Positions 35,601 through 43,981 are shown, counted from the stretch's first letter. The stretch: 59,396 bases of DNA from Lachnospiraceae bacterium (GCA_910575775.1 CAJTEY010000026.1:1-59396), one strand, 5' to 3'. Translations and numbers: made by a program. The notes: generated by a model not told the origin, from the letters alone.

Positions 35601-35785
35601 TTGTGATCCGTATGTATGAGTCGGAGAATTCTCTTACTAAGACGAAGCTGACGGTAAATACAGCATTTGAGAAAGCGTATATCTGTAATCTTCTGGAAGA
35701 GACCGAGAGCGAGGCGGCTGTGTCAGGCAACAGCATTGATGTTGTGTTGAAGCCCTATGAGGTTGTGACGGTGCTTCTGAAGTAG
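32699..35785 (+). CDS. Alpha-mannosidase, glycoside hydrolase family 38
   Basis: The product has 1028 residues. A jelly-roll-like N-terminus (to ~230) precedes the catalytic domain with the zinc-binding GHTHIDVAWWW near residue 240, EGGMWLEADCNLTSGESL near 315 and the nucleophile Asp in WLPDVFGYSGALPQI near 354. A middle three-helix region and beta-sandwich C-terminal domains complete the family layout. A signal peptide is absent, so it acts in the cytoplasm on alpha-linked mannose after import. Start and ribosome site (AAGGAGG) are clear. It is the last gene of the operon before a strong terminator. Confidence 0.95.
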   Translation: MYFLDKRVNVICEELKKLKIKQKFDIEQWQFKEGNYFHPADAEADSAPWETFDCRNMHWYGKDRHYWFKTVYRVPEELNGKRMWLHVGTQIDEWDDAKNPQFLLFVNGEAVQGIDMNHRDVFLSPSAVAGEELALELQAYSGTLHTEFNLVTQMREIDQNIEKLYYDLWVPLAAFSRMEEDDKNRKDIQEILNTTVNFLDLRTPYSDAFYRTLEEASAYIDQALYSDMAGYKDVIATCIGHTHIDVAWWWTVEQTREKVGRSFATVLKLMEEYPNYKFMSSQPQLYAFLKERYPELYEKARERIREGRWEAEGGMWLEADCNLTSGESLVRQFMHGKRFFREEFGVDNKILWLPDVFGYSGALPQIMKKCGIEYFMTTKLAWNQFNKIPYDTMMWRGIDGSEVLTHLITTLGVSQPIKDFFTTYNGMLHPDSIMGGWMRYQNKDINNDILVSYGYGDGGGGPTREMLETSIRMEKGVKGIPAVRQEFARTYFDELKERVGDHKRLPVWEGEFYFEYHRGTLTSMARNKRSNRKSELGLMELELLSVLAAEEMAYPAKELDAMWKLVLLNQFHDILPGSSIHEVYEVTKKEYAQLAEQLTEMSGERRRAIAGEGEAVTIFNPVGSLREDVVELGAFEGDALEDEEGNVYPVQRTKTGSVAFVKDLPSKGYRSFRAAKAGEQVRSFILNGNRELETPFYTVRLDEKGMFTGIYDKENDREIIQAGKQANLLRMYEDKPIYFDNWDIDIYYTEKFWDVDQVERMEWTEMGPVRAVLEIDRKASNSTFSQKVIFYANSRRIDFVTHVDWKEHQTLLKVHFPVAVHTDEAAFDIQFGSLTRKTHQNTSWDVARFESCGQKWMDLSEGHYGVSLLNDCKYGHSVKDSNMALTLIKSGTEPNPVADQEEHDFTYAIYPHAEGWRTAATMDEAYKLNQPLTALTGTQGGKNFSYASVAHRNVVLETIKQAEDGDGVVIRMYESENSLTKTKLTVNTAFEKAYICNLLEETESEAAVSGNSIDVVLKPYEVVTVLLK

Positions 35786-35804
35786 AACAGACGGATATGA
35801 GATG

Positions 35805-35848
35805 AAAAGCCCCCGAAACGGCGTCGGCAGTTTCGGGGGCTTTTCTGA
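35805..35848 (+). terminator. Strong intrinsic terminator closing the glycan operon
   Basis: AAAAGCCCCCGAAAC (35805-35819) pairs perfectly with its complement (35830-35844) and is T-rich on both sides. Confidence 0.9.
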
Positions 35849-35985
35849 TCTTAGGGGAGGATAAGTATTTCTTATCTTTTGCTTGGTATTATTGTTGCCT
35901 GTTTTGCGGGGGTTATACATACTTTATAAAAAGTTTTACAACTTTTTTACAACTTTTAAACACACATATCTTAAGGAAATATAAA

Positions 35986-36014
35986 TTTACATTTTCAATG
36001 AAATGGTATATACT
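35986..36014 (+). promoter_or_regulatory. Promoter of the SEC-C gene
   Basis: TTTACA (35986-35991) and TATACT (36009-36014) are separated by 17 bases. The rest of 35846-36104 holds no gene. Confidence 0.65.
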
Positions 36015-36104
36015 TAGTAACGAATGCGGAAACGCATCATTTGGTCTGCTCTGTCACAGACGGACAGGCAGGTCAGAATTACAGGATAAAGGTGGTATAG
36101 TACA

Positions 36105-36611
36105 ATGGCATTATTACAACAGTGGCGCGATATGGCGTATTCGGAGACGGCGAACAAGGGAGATCTGCAGAGACTCTGGTCAGCCTATTTCCAGAAGGAA
36201 AAGGAAATCTATGCACAGCTTTTAAAGACCCCGGACAAGGCGGTAAAAGGCACAGTCAAGGAGCTTGCGGATAAATACGAAGTGGATCTGATGACTATGG
36301 TAGGCTTTCTGGACGGTATCAATGACAGCTTAAAGAAAGCGAACCCCATTGAGGAGATGGAGGAGGATACCAAGGTAAGCCTCGGCTTTGACAAAGAACT
36401 GCTCTACAAGAATATGGTGGGCGCAGGCGCAGACTGGCTCTATAATCTGGAGGAGTGGAACGAGATCTTCGATGAGGACAAGAGAAAGGCTCTTTACCGG
36501 GAGCAGAAAGAGTCCACGACAGTCCATAAGGATAAGAAGATTTATCCCAACGATCCCTGTCCCTGCGGAAGCGGCAAGAAATATAAAAAGTGCTGCGGGA
36601 AGAACGCATAG
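36105..36611 (+). CDS. SEC-C metal-binding domain protein
   Basis: The protein has 168 residues. The C-terminus carries [17 protein letters not shown], the SEC-C zinc motif also found at the end of SecA. The N-terminal ~140 residues are helical and resemble small Clostridia proteins of unknown role. AAAGGTGG precedes the start. A short palindrome (GGATAATTTTATCC, 36611-36624) follows and may end transcription. Function is not known; the motif suggests interaction with ribosomes or unfolded chains. Confidence 0.85.
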   Translation: MALLQQWRDMAYSETANKGDLQRLWSAYFQKEKEIYAQLLKTPDKAVKGTVKELADKYEVDLMTMVGFLDGINDSLKKANPIEEMEEDTKVSLGFDKELLYKNMVGAGADWLYNLEEWNEIFDEDKRKALYREQKESTTVHKDKKIYPNDPCPCGSGKKYKKCCGKNA

Positions 36612-36664
36612 GATAATTTTATCCTTTACTTTTGAGAGTATCTGGCATAGAATAGGAATAGAAC

Positions 36665-36915
36665 TGATAGGATAACACGTTGACGAGCAGAGTAGAATGT
36701 GGAAGGCAGCAGAGAGAGGCGCCCCGGGCTGAAAGCGCTTTTGCGGGAAACATTTGAAAACCGGCTCCGAGTGGCCCTAATACGGCCCGCTGACTTACGT
36801 TACAGTCGAATGAGAGGTTTCGTGCCGCGAAAGGCGCACGGAGCAAGCGAGGTGGAACCGCGTAAACATACGTCCTCTGCACGGTCTGATTGACAGTGCG
36901 GGGGATTCTTTCGTT
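36665..36915 (+). promoter_or_regulatory. T-box riboswitch of thrS
   Basis: The conserved T-box sequence GGTGGAACCGCG is at 36851-36862, and a terminator hairpin (36874-36914) follows. Upstream, the AGAGTAGAATGTGG-type stem I beginning near 36695 and the multi-stem leader fit the class. Uncharged tRNA-Thr would stabilise the antiterminator and permit expression of the genes behind it. The specifier codon was not resolved by eye. Confidence 0.9.
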
Positions 36916-36929
36916 TAAGGAGGAAAACA

Positions 36930-37079
36930 ATGGAACTGACTGAATGGAAAGAAAAGGCGCTCGACACAATAAAAGGGGAGCTTACTCCGAACAATAGGAA
37001 TAACGGCAGCGGAAACGGCAGCAAAAGCGGGAATAATCATGGGAATCAGTACGGTGATTCTACAGAAGAAAGTCTGTAA
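36930..37079 (+). CDS. Small ORF (49 aa) between the T-box and thrS
   Basis: An ATG follows AAGGAGGAAAACA, an excellent ribosome site. The frame begins MELTEWKEKALDTIKGELTP and becomes rich in Asn, Gly and Ser, ending TEESL. It lies after the T-box terminator and 63 bp before thrS, so it would be under the same control. It is not Thr-rich, so a leader-peptide mechanism is unlikely. It may be a small protein or a translational spacer. Confidence 0.5.
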   Translation: MELTEWKEKALDTIKGELTPNNRNNGSGNGSKSGNNHGNQYGDSTEESL

Positions 37080-37142
37080 AACAGACGAATCGGTAATTTG
37101 AGGAAAAGGCAGAGAAAGGGATAGCGGAAAGGAAGAGGAAAA

Positions 37143-39110
37143 ATGAAAATTACATTGAAAGACGGTTCTGTGAAAGAATATGTGCAGGCGATGCGTGTCT
37201 ACGATATTGCGGCGGACATTTCGGAAGGGCTTGCACGCGCGGCGTGCGCCGGTGAAGTGGATGGCAGGGTGGTAGATCTGCGCACCGTGATCGGGCAGGA
37301 CTGCAGTTTAAATATTTTGACAGCCAGCGACCCGGAAGGACTTAAGGTAATCAGACATACGGCGTCTCATGTGCTGGCGGAAGCGGTGAAGCGCCTGTTC
37401 CCGGAGGCGAAGGTGACCATTGGTCCTGCCATCGAGGAAGGCTTCTATTATGATTTCGACGCTGCGCCCTTTTCCAGGGAGGATCTGGATAAGCTGGAAG
37501 CGGAGATGAAGAAAATCATTAAAGAAGGACATAAGCTGGAACGGTTTACCCTGCCGAGGGCGGAAGCGGTCAAGTTTATGGAGGAGAGAAACGAGCCATA
37601 CAAGGTGGAACTGATTCGGGATCTGCCGGAGGATGCGGAGATTTCCTTCTACGATCAGGGCGGATTTGTGGATCTGTGCGCAGGGCCGCATCTGATGAGC
37701 ACGAAAAACATCAAAGCGTACAAGCTGATTTCTTCCTCTATGGCATACTGGCGGGGCGATTCGGACAGGGCGCAGTTACAGCGTATTTACGGCACCGCTT
37801 TTGCGAAGAAGGAGGAGCTGGCGGCATATCTGGAGCATCTGGAAGATATCAAACGCCGCGACCACAATAAGCTGGGCCGTGAGATGGAGCTGTTTACCAC
37901 GGTTGACGTGATCGGACAGGGTCTGCCCCTGCTTTTGCCGAAGGGCACGAAGATGGTGATGAAGCTGCAACGCTGGATTGAGGATCTGGAGGACAAGGAG
38001 TGGGGCTATGTACGGACGAAGACCCCGCTTATGGCAAAGAGCGACCTGTATAAAATGTCCGGCCATTGGGATCATTACAAGGAAGGCATGTTTGTGCTGG
38101 GAGACGAGGAGAAGGATAAAGAAGTGTTTGCGCTCCGCCCCATGACCTGTCCGTTCCAATATTACTGCTACAAGAATACCCAGCATTCCTACCGGGATCT
38201 GCCGATCCGCTACGGTGAGACGTCCACCCTTTTCCGAAACGAGGACTCCGGTGAAATGCACGGACTGACCCGTGTGCGCCAGTTCACAATCTCTGAGGGG
38301 CATCTGATTATGAGGCCGGATCAGATGGTGGAGGAGTTCAAGGGCTGTATCGCATTGGCGAAACATATTATGTCAACCTTGGGTCTGCTGGAGGACGTGA
38401 CATGGCATCTCTCCAAGTGGGATCCAGAGAACCCGGAAAAATATATCGGCGAGCCGGAGGTGTGGAATGAGACGGAGGCGCACATCCGTGATATTCTGAT
38501 TGAGCTGGAACTTCCCTTTACGGAAGATGTGGGCGAGGCGGCATTCTACGGGCCGAAGGTGGATATCAACGCGAAGAACGTGTACGGCAAAGAGGATACC
38601 ATGATTACCGTTCAGTGGGATGCCCTTCTGGCGGAACAGTTTGACATGTATTACATCGACCAGAACGGCGACAAGGTACGTCCCGGCATCATCCACAGGA
38701 CTTCTATGGGATGCTATGAGCGGACGCTGGCGTGGCTGATCGAGAAATATGCCGGCAAGTTCCCCACATGGCTTTGCCCCGAGCAGGTGCGTATCCTGCC
38801 CATTTCGGAGAAGTATGAGGCGTATGCCGAGGAGATCAGAAAGGAGCTGGCGAGAAACGATATCGACGTGACCGCTGACAACCGCTCCGAGAAAATCGGC
38901 TTTAAGATCCGTGAGGCGAGACTGGCCAAGGTGCCTTATATGCTCGTGGTTGGCGCCCAGGAGGCGGAGGACAAGACGGTGTCCGTCAGAAGCCGTTACG
39001 CGGGCGATGAGGGCGTGAAGCCTCTGCAGGAGTTTATCGACCAGATCTGCAAGGAGATCCGCACGAAGGAGATTCGTAAGGAAACGGTGCAGGAGGAGCA
39101 GAAAGCGTAG
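37143..39110 (+). CDS. thrS: Threonyl-tRNA synthetase
   Basis: The protein has 655 residues, normal for the family. The N-terminal TGS domain (1-62) is followed by the editing domain with HTASH near residue 77, the class II core with MTCPFQYYCY, the FRNEDSGEMHGLTRVRQF motif 2 near 365 and the HRTSMGCYERTLAWLIE motif 3 near 520. The C-terminal anticodon-binding domain begins near 545. It attaches Thr to tRNA-Thr in the cytoplasm. Transcription is controlled by the T-box upstream. Confidence 0.98.
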   Translation: MKITLKDGSVKEYVQAMRVYDIAADISEGLARAACAGEVDGRVVDLRTVIGQDCSLNILTASDPEGLKVIRHTASHVLAEAVKRLFPEAKVTIGPAIEEGFYYDFDAAPFSREDLDKLEAEMKKIIKEGHKLERFTLPRAEAVKFMEERNEPYKVELIRDLPEDAEISFYDQGGFVDLCAGPHLMSTKNIKAYKLISSSMAYWRGDSDRAQLQRIYGTAFAKKEELAAYLEHLEDIKRRDHNKLGREMELFTTVDVIGQGLPLLLPKGTKMVMKLQRWIEDLEDKEWGYVRTKTPLMAKSDLYKMSGHWDHYKEGMFVLGDEEKDKEVFALRPMTCPFQYYCYKNTQHSYRDLPIRYGETSTLFRNEDSGEMHGLTRVRQFTISEGHLIMRPDQMVEEFKGCIALAKHIMSTLGLLEDVTWHLSKWDPENPEKYIGEPEVWNETEAHIRDILIELELPFTEDVGEAAFYGPKVDINAKNVYGKEDTMITVQWDALLAEQFDMYYIDQNGDKVRPGIIHRTSMGCYERTLAWLIEKYAGKFPTWLCPEQVRILPISEKYEAYAEEIRKELARNDIDVTADNRSEKIGFKIREARLAKVPYMLVVGAQEAEDKTVSVRSRYAGDEGVKPLQEFIDQICKEIRTKEIRKETVQEEQKA

Positions 39111-39170
39111 GTCAGGATAAGATGCCGGCGGGACAGCGGGCCTGTCCTGCGCGAGACGGAGTGCGCGCAT

Positions 39171-40982
39171 ATGAGTTTCTGGAAAAAAATGACAGGCAGG
39201 GATATAGCGGGACTTTTCCTGTTTGTGTTCAGCCTGGTAATGCTTGGCAGGAGTTTTTCTCTCTGTTTTAGCAACGATATCTGGTATGACGAGCTGTTTA
39301 CTGTGGGAATGGCGGAACATTCCTACCGTGAACTGGTTCGCTTTACAGCGGCAGACGTGCATCCGCCGCTGTATTATTGTATTGTCAAGTTGTTTTCAGA
39401 TTTATGTAAACTTATTATGCCGGGCGTAGGAACGGTTATTCCGGCGAAAATGGTGTCGGTACTGCCGTATTTTGTGCTACTGTTTTACGCGGTCACATTT
39501 CTGCGTAAGCGGTTCGGTCTGTTTGTGGGCGGCCTGTTTCTGTTCTGTGTGACGGCCATGCCGCAGCTTCCGGCCTACACGGTGGAGGTACGGATGTACG
39601 GCTGGGCGCTTTTGTTTGTGACGGCGGCCTTTTTGCACGGCTACGCACTGGCTGAAAATTATGTAAACCAGAAAGCGGAGCCGGATGCGGCATACGGCAG
39701 CACAGGAGCTGCGGAGCAGACCGTGGCGTATGGCAGGAGTGATGCGGAGGAACCGCAGGCCGGACGGCAGGTACGGGGCCGCCGTCTCCACGGAGCAGCC
39801 CTCGTCATATGCGGGCTGGCGGCAGCATACACCCAGTATTTTGCCTGTGTGGCCGTGGTGATGGTTTATCTTTGTCTGCTGCTTGTCTTCCTGCTCCGGG
39901 ACAGAAGACGGGTAAGAGAGTGGCTTTTATATGTGGCAGTCTCGGTGATCGGCTATGTGCCGTGGCTCTTTGCGCTGGTGGGACAACTCGGCGCGGTCAG
40001 AGAGAATTACTGGATTCTGCCTCTGACCTGGCGTTCCCTTGGCGGCTGTGTGAAATTTCTGATGAAGCCTGCCTTTTCAGACGACAGGGTGAATACCGTT
40101 CTGGCAGTGCTTTTGTTTACCGCATACCTCGGATTGTGGTGCCGGTGGATGATAAAACTTTACCATAATGGCAGAGTAATTAAAGAAGATAAGGAAAATG
40201 CAGGGGGATTTCAGCACACAAATGAAGCGGAAAACTTAGAAACAGATGGGGCGGAGAAGCGGCTGCTCCTGGCTGCGGCGGGCATCGGAGTTCTGGCAGG
40301 GCTTGTGGCGTTCGGGTTTGGGGCTTCCTTTTTAATCCGTCCGATTTTTGTATATCGGTATATGATACCCGCCCTGGGCTGTTTCTGGCTTGGATTTGCC
40401 CTCTGCCTGAATGAGATATTATGTAAACCTGAGGGCGGCTGTAAAAGCAGAAGTGGTGGCGGTGATGCAGCATTCGGGTTATGTAAACAAAACTCGGTAA
40501 AATTGTCCCGTGCCCGCTATCTGGGGATTGTGCTGACGGCTCTGGTTACAGTGGTCGGCCTGCGTGATTACCGCGCTTTTATGGGCGAGGAGGAATATAA
40601 AATACGTCTGATGTCTGAGACGGAAGCGGCGCTTGCCATGATCGGCCCGCAGGACAGTGTTCTCTACAACTTCGATCAGGTGCAGGCGGTGACGGGGTAC
40701 TACCTGCCGGAGACGGTGGAACGGTATCTCTGGCAGACGGAAGGCGAGATGCTGATTCAGAAAATCACCTCATCCTGTGGCAAGGTGGAAACAACGGAAG
40801 AGATTCGGGAAATGCTTGAAAAGACACAGCAGGAAAAGCAGGAGAAAAACCTCTGGTTTATCGGCAGTTTTAACAGCCGGGACGACATTGTGGCCGGATG
40901 GCGGCGCGAGGGGCTTGAGGTGGAGGAAATGGGGAGTTTTCTGCTGGAACGGTACTGGTTTAATCTGTATAAAATTTCATAA
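39171..40982 (+). CDS. GT-C type membrane glycosyltransferase (PMT/ArnT-like)
   Basis: The protein has 603 residues. The first membrane helix precedes the loop DIWYDELFTVGMAEHSYRE with the acidic pair seen in GT-C enzymes, and HPPLYY near 66 is characteristic of the dolichyl or polyprenyl phosphate mannosyltransferase group. About ten further hydrophobic helices follow, interrupted by a polar loop around residues 168-205. A soluble C-terminal part follows from about 470. It should transfer a sugar from a lipid carrier to an exported acceptor. The acceptor is unknown. Confidence 0.8.
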   Translation: MSFWKKMTGRDIAGLFLFVFSLVMLGRSFSLCFSNDIWYDELFTVGMAEHSYRELVRFTAADVHPPLYYCIVKLFSDLCKLIMPGVGTVIPAKMVSVLPYFVLLFYAVTFLRKRFGLFVGGLFLFCVTAMPQLPAYTVEVRMYGWALLFVTAAFLHGYALAENYVNQKAEPDAAYGSTGAAEQTVAYGRSDAEEPQAGRQVRGRRLHGAALVICGLAAAYTQYFACVAVVMVYLCLLLVFLLRDRRRVREWLLYVAVSVIGYVPWLFALVGQLGAVRENYWILPLTWRSLGGCVKFLMKPAFSDDRVNTVLAVLLFTAYLGLWCRWMIKLYHNGRVIKEDKENAGGFQHTNEAENLETDGAEKRLLLAAAGIGVLAGLVAFGFGASFLIRPIFVYRYMIPALGCFWLGFALCLNEILCKPEGGCKSRSGGGDAAFGLCKQNSVKLSRARYLGIVLTALVTVVGLRDYRAFMGEEEYKIRLMSETEAALAMIGPQDSVLYNFDQVQAVTGYYLPETVERYLWQTEGEMLIQKITSSCGKVETTEEIREMLEKTQQEKQEKNLWFIGSFNSRDDIVAGWRREGLEVEEMGSFLLERYWFNLYKIS

Positions 40983-41080
40983 GGCCGGACATAATACCTT
41001 AGAGAAGGTCGATGTGGGCAGACGCAGATGTGAGATTTGTGTCGCCTCTTCGCGACAAGTCACTCAGATAGGAGGTAATT

Positions 41081-41395
41081 ATGGCGGAATTAAAATGTGG
41101 CGTGGAGAATTGTAGTTACAATCAGGAAAATTATTGCTGCAAGGGCGATATCATGGTGGGAGGCAGTCATGCGTGCGACTGCGACGGCACCTGCTGTGAG
41201 AGCTTTTCCCAGAGGCGTGATGACGCTTATGTAAGTTCGCTGGAGCATCCCTGCCGTACGATCAGCATTGACTGTGAGGCGGAGAAGTGTGTGTACAATT
41301 CCAATTATAAGTGTCATGCAGAACATGTAGATATCAGAGGGTGCGGCGCCTGCGACTGCAAACAGACTCAGTGTGCAACCTTCCGGGAGGCATAG
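41081..41395 (+). CDS. Cys-rich protein with two DUF1540 units
   Basis: The protein has 104 residues with sixteen or so Cys in two similar halves: CGVENCSYNQENYCCKGDI and CEAEKCVYNSNYKCHAEHV, each followed by a CxC-type cluster (HACDCDGTCC, GACDCKQTQC). DUF1540 proteins are small putative metal-binding proteins found in Clostridia, some linked to sporulation. An AGGAGG site precedes the ATG. The role is unknown. Confidence 0.88.
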   Translation: MAELKCGVENCSYNQENYCCKGDIMVGGSHACDCDGTCCESFSQRRDDAYVSSLEHPCRTISIDCEAEKCVYNSNYKCHAEHVDIRGCGACDCKQTQCATFREA

Positions 41396-41428
41396 GATGC
41401 CGGTTTCGAATGAGCGCCTAATATAGCG

Positions 41429-41457
41429 TTGCCAGTTTTAGAATTTTATATTATAAT
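41429..41457 (+). promoter_or_regulatory. Promoter of the lipoprotein gene
   Basis: TTGCCA (41429-41434), a 17-base spacer and TATAAT (41452-41457). The predicted start near 41464 places an 11-bp hairpin (41467-41492) at the very 5' end of the transcript. Confidence 0.7.
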
Positions 41458-41466
41458 GGATATGTT

Positions 41467-41492
41467 GGACGCAGGCCGTTTGGCTTGCGTCC
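41467..41492 (+). other. 5'-terminal mRNA hairpin
   Basis: GGACGCAGGCC pairs with GGCTTGCGTCC around GTTT, with one G-T pair. It begins 10 bases after the -10 box, so it would cap the 5' end of the lipoprotein message and could slow its decay. No T-run follows. Confidence 0.55.
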
Positions 41493-41520
41493 TCTGACGA
41501 TACAGGAAAGGCAAATGATA

Positions 41521-42255
41521 ATGATGTATGGAAAAAAAGTGAAATGCCTCCTGCTGGCATTAACTGCAGCCGCATTTGTCGGATGCGGAGACGGAGAGGC
41601 TGTACATACAGCTGCGGAGCTTTCGGAGACGGAGGCAGCGGCTGAGGATGGCGGGGAAGAGGCAGAGACGGAAGAAGGGGAAAAGGAAGATACGGGAGAG
41701 AGTGCGGGGCCTGTTCCAGAAACCAGTTTTATGGCGCCGGTGGAGATGGACGAAACTTTGAAAAATCAGCTTGCGGAGGAACTGCTGCAGGAAAACGAGA
41801 TGGATATTTCAGTGGTTGAGAGCGCACCTGTTACTAAGGGCTGCAGTTTTACCCTGCCGGAAGCATTTTCAGAGTCAGAGGATATCGAAGGCATGTATGT
41901 GACCAGACGGTATCCGATCGACGCTTCTACTATTTATTATGTGGCTCTTGGCAGGGATGTGGCGCTGCAGCTTATGACGGAAGAAACTTTTAAGGCGCAG
42001 GCGGAGGAAAATTTCCGCAAGGAGTACGGGGAAGAGATTGAGGTGACCATCGACAGTTTCGAGAGCATCAGGATTGACGGCTGTCCGGCTTTTCGCATTT
42101 TATGCCACTATCAGGTGGGGGATACGCAGATTTCCCAACTGGAATATGCGATCAATGCGGATAAGAGTTATGTGATTACATACTCCCAGACTTCTGACTA
42201 TGACCGTATGGAAGAATATGAAGCCAGCGCGGAGACGATTCATCTCGAATTTTAA
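41521..42255 (+). CDS. Hypothetical lipoprotein
   Basis: The ATG at 41521 is one of three close candidates behind AGGAAAGG. The ~244-residue product has a signal peptide with lipobox FVGC (Cys20), an acidic linker to about residue 85, and a globular domain with YPIDASTIYYVALGRDVALQL near 140 and a beta-rich end. It should be anchored outside the membrane. No family is recognised. The gene has its own strong promoter. Confidence 0.75.
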   Translation: MMYGKKVKCLLLALTAAAFVGCGDGEAVHTAAELSETEAAAEDGGEEAETEEGEKEDTGESAGPVPETSFMAPVEMDETLKNQLAEELLQENEMDISVVESAPVTKGCSFTLPEAFSESEDIEGMYVTRRYPIDASTIYYVALGRDVALQLMTEETFKAQAEENFRKEYGEEIEVTIDSFESIRIDGCPAFRILCHYQVGDTQISQLEYAINADKSYVITYSQTSDYDRMEEYEASAETIHLEF

Positions 42256-42416
42256 AAACATTTATTGGAAAACGGATAAAGTCCCGATGTATCCGTGACG
42301 GTAAATATTACAATCCTTCATAAGGTCATAAAAGCTATATGACTTTGATATGCTATGAGTATCAGCATCTATGCGCTGATATGTACCATGCTCGAAATAT
42401 GAAGGAGGATAAAAAA

Positions 42417-42953
42417 ATGAAGAATTTTTTTGCATTAAGTTTGGCGATGGCGCTTACTTTCTCCGGCACTGTCTGCGCGGCAGAGACGGTAGTGCCCGAA
42501 AAAGATTTTGACAGGCTTGACACACTCGCATCCAGCGTGGGGAAGACACTTCCTGAGTATACTTCCAACGCGGTTGCTAAGCTGGAAGGCGTTCATGGCC
42601 AGGCGAAGATCGCTTCCGGCAGCGACATGTTTACGGAGGGCAGGGAGAGCAACGCTACATGTGTTGTAGACAAGGTGGACGCAGGAGCAGTCAGATATGC
42701 GCAGCAGAAGGCAGAGCAGACCGGAGGCACCATGCTGACGGTTGTGAAGCTTACCGCGCCTGGAGTTAACCTTGCAGACGCACAGGTTGCGCTGCGCATC
42801 GAAGGCGTAAAGGCCGGTGACAATGTCACCGCGTACAGAAGCGTTAAGGGTGAATGGACTGCAGTTGATGTCAAAGCGGTGGCTGATGACAACGTCACCA
42901 TTGACTTTCCGGAGAAAGGGATCTATGCATTTATTAAAATGTCTGGTGCCTGA
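42417..42953 (+). CDS. Secreted hypothetical protein, first of a tandem pair
   Basis: The product has 178 residues. The signal peptide MKNFFALSLAMALTFSGTVC is followed by AAETVVPEKDF at the likely mature start. The body contains VDKVDAGAVRYAQQKA and a beta-rich end (VTAYRSVKGEWTAVDVKAV) that resembles a small Ig-like or adaptor fold. Identity with the gene at 43180 is high along the full length. A GAAGGAGG site lies upstream. Function is unknown; export is certain from the leader. Confidence 0.75.
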   Translation: MKNFFALSLAMALTFSGTVCAAETVVPEKDFDRLDTLASSVGKTLPEYTSNAVAKLEGVHGQAKIASGSDMFTEGRESNATCVVDKVDAGAVRYAQQKAEQTGGTMLTVVKLTAPGVNLADAQVALRIEGVKAGDNVTAYRSVKGEWTAVDVKAVADDNVTIDFPEKGIYAFIKMSGA

Positions 42954-43000
42954 AAAGGATAACCATTATTTTTACTAATGGATCACAAGTACGGATGTAT

Positions 43001-43030
43001 GGGCCGGTCTTCAGTGCCGGCTCATATTTT
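43001..43030 (+). terminator. Terminator after the first secreted paralogue
   Basis: GGGCCGG pairs with CCGGCTC, followed by ATATTTT. A very similar hairpin follows the second copy. Confidence 0.65.
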
Positions 43031-43179
43031 GAGGTGAATAAAAATCCTATTGACAATATGATTGGCAAAATTTACAATTTGACATAAGGGCACCACATTC
43101 TTGTCCATATAGTTTTGAGGATACCGACACATATGTGTTGATATACGCCACACTTGAATATGAAGGAGGATTTAAAGAA

Positions 43180-43704
43180 ATGAAAAAATTTTTTGCATTA
43201 AGTTTAGCTCTGGCGCTTACCTTCTCCAGCACTGTTTGTGCAGCAGAGACTGTAGTACCGGAAAAGGATTTTTCTAAGATTGACACGCTGTCTTACACTG
43301 CTGTGAAGGCTCTTCCTGAGTATACTTCCAACGCAGTGGCTGAGATGGACGGTGTCCGCGATCTCCCTGCCATTGCTTCCGCAAGCAACCTGGTGACAGA
43401 GGGTGCGCAGACCAATGCTACCTGTATTGTTGACAAGGTAGATGTAAACGCAATCAGATATGCACAGGATAAGGCAGCAGCAGTTGGCGGCGCTATGCTG
43501 GCAGTTGCAAAACTCTCCGCTCCTGGCGTTAACCTTGTAGATGCCCAGGTGGCTCTGACCATCGAAGGCGTTGCAGCAGGTGATGCAGTTTCTGTATTTA
43601 AGTGCGTTAAGGGAGAGTGGGTAGCAGTTGACGTTGTAGCAGTGGCAGAGAATACTGTTACCATCAAGTTTGATTCCGAGGGAATTTTCACTGTTATCAA
43701 GTAA
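43180..43704 (+). CDS. Secreted hypothetical protein, second of a tandem pair
   Basis: The product has 174 residues: signal peptide MKKFFALSLALALTFSSTVC, then AAETVVPEKDFSKIDTL. It matches the previous gene domain by domain (TSNAVAEMDGV, VDKVDVNAIRYAQDKA, VFKCVKGEWVAVDVVAV). The upstream 60 bases (to the GAAGGAGG site) and the terminator are also related, so the whole unit was duplicated. Each copy has its own leader and terminator and can be expressed separately. Confidence 0.75.
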   Translation: MKKFFALSLALALTFSSTVCAAETVVPEKDFSKIDTLSYTAVKALPEYTSNAVAEMDGVRDLPAIASASNLVTEGAQTNATCIVDKVDVNAIRYAQDKAAAVGGAMLAVAKLSAPGVNLVDAQVALTIEGVAAGDAVSVFKCVKGEWVAVDVVAVAENTVTIKFDSEGIFTVIK

Positions 43705-43788
43705 TCAGACGGCAGGAAAAATGTCCCGCAGCAGCGGGGCGGATGATTATTCCTAACATTATAAAAAGAATGACAAGTGTGGGCATAT

Positions 43789-43816
43789 GGGCCGGTCTTT
43801 TGTGACCGGCTCTTTG
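43789..43816 (+). terminator. Terminator after the second secreted paralogue
   Basis: GGGCCGGTC (43789-43797) pairs with GACCGGCTC (43804-43812), followed by TTTGTG. Confidence 0.65.
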
Positions 43817-43945
43817 TGTAGGCGGGCAAATGAGGGTAAGTGGCAGGATAGAACGCAGCAATTTGTACCTACGTCGGATTCCGTACCGATTTACGGTTAT
43901 CGGAGCGAGCTGCAGCAAGTAGATTGGCAACAATAAAAAAAGGGG

Positions 43946-43975
43946 TTGACATATGCCGGCGGCGTATGATATAGT
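43946..43975 (+). promoter_or_regulatory. Promoter of the infC operon
   Basis: TTGACA (43946-43951) and TATAGT (43970-43975) with an 18-base spacer lie upstream of the leader. Confidence 0.75.
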
Positions 43976-43981
43976 TTCAAA

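Noticed and set aside
38373..39362. A 329-codon frame on the minus strand
   Set aside because: It is antisense to thrS and the next gene and has no recognisable domain or ribosome site.
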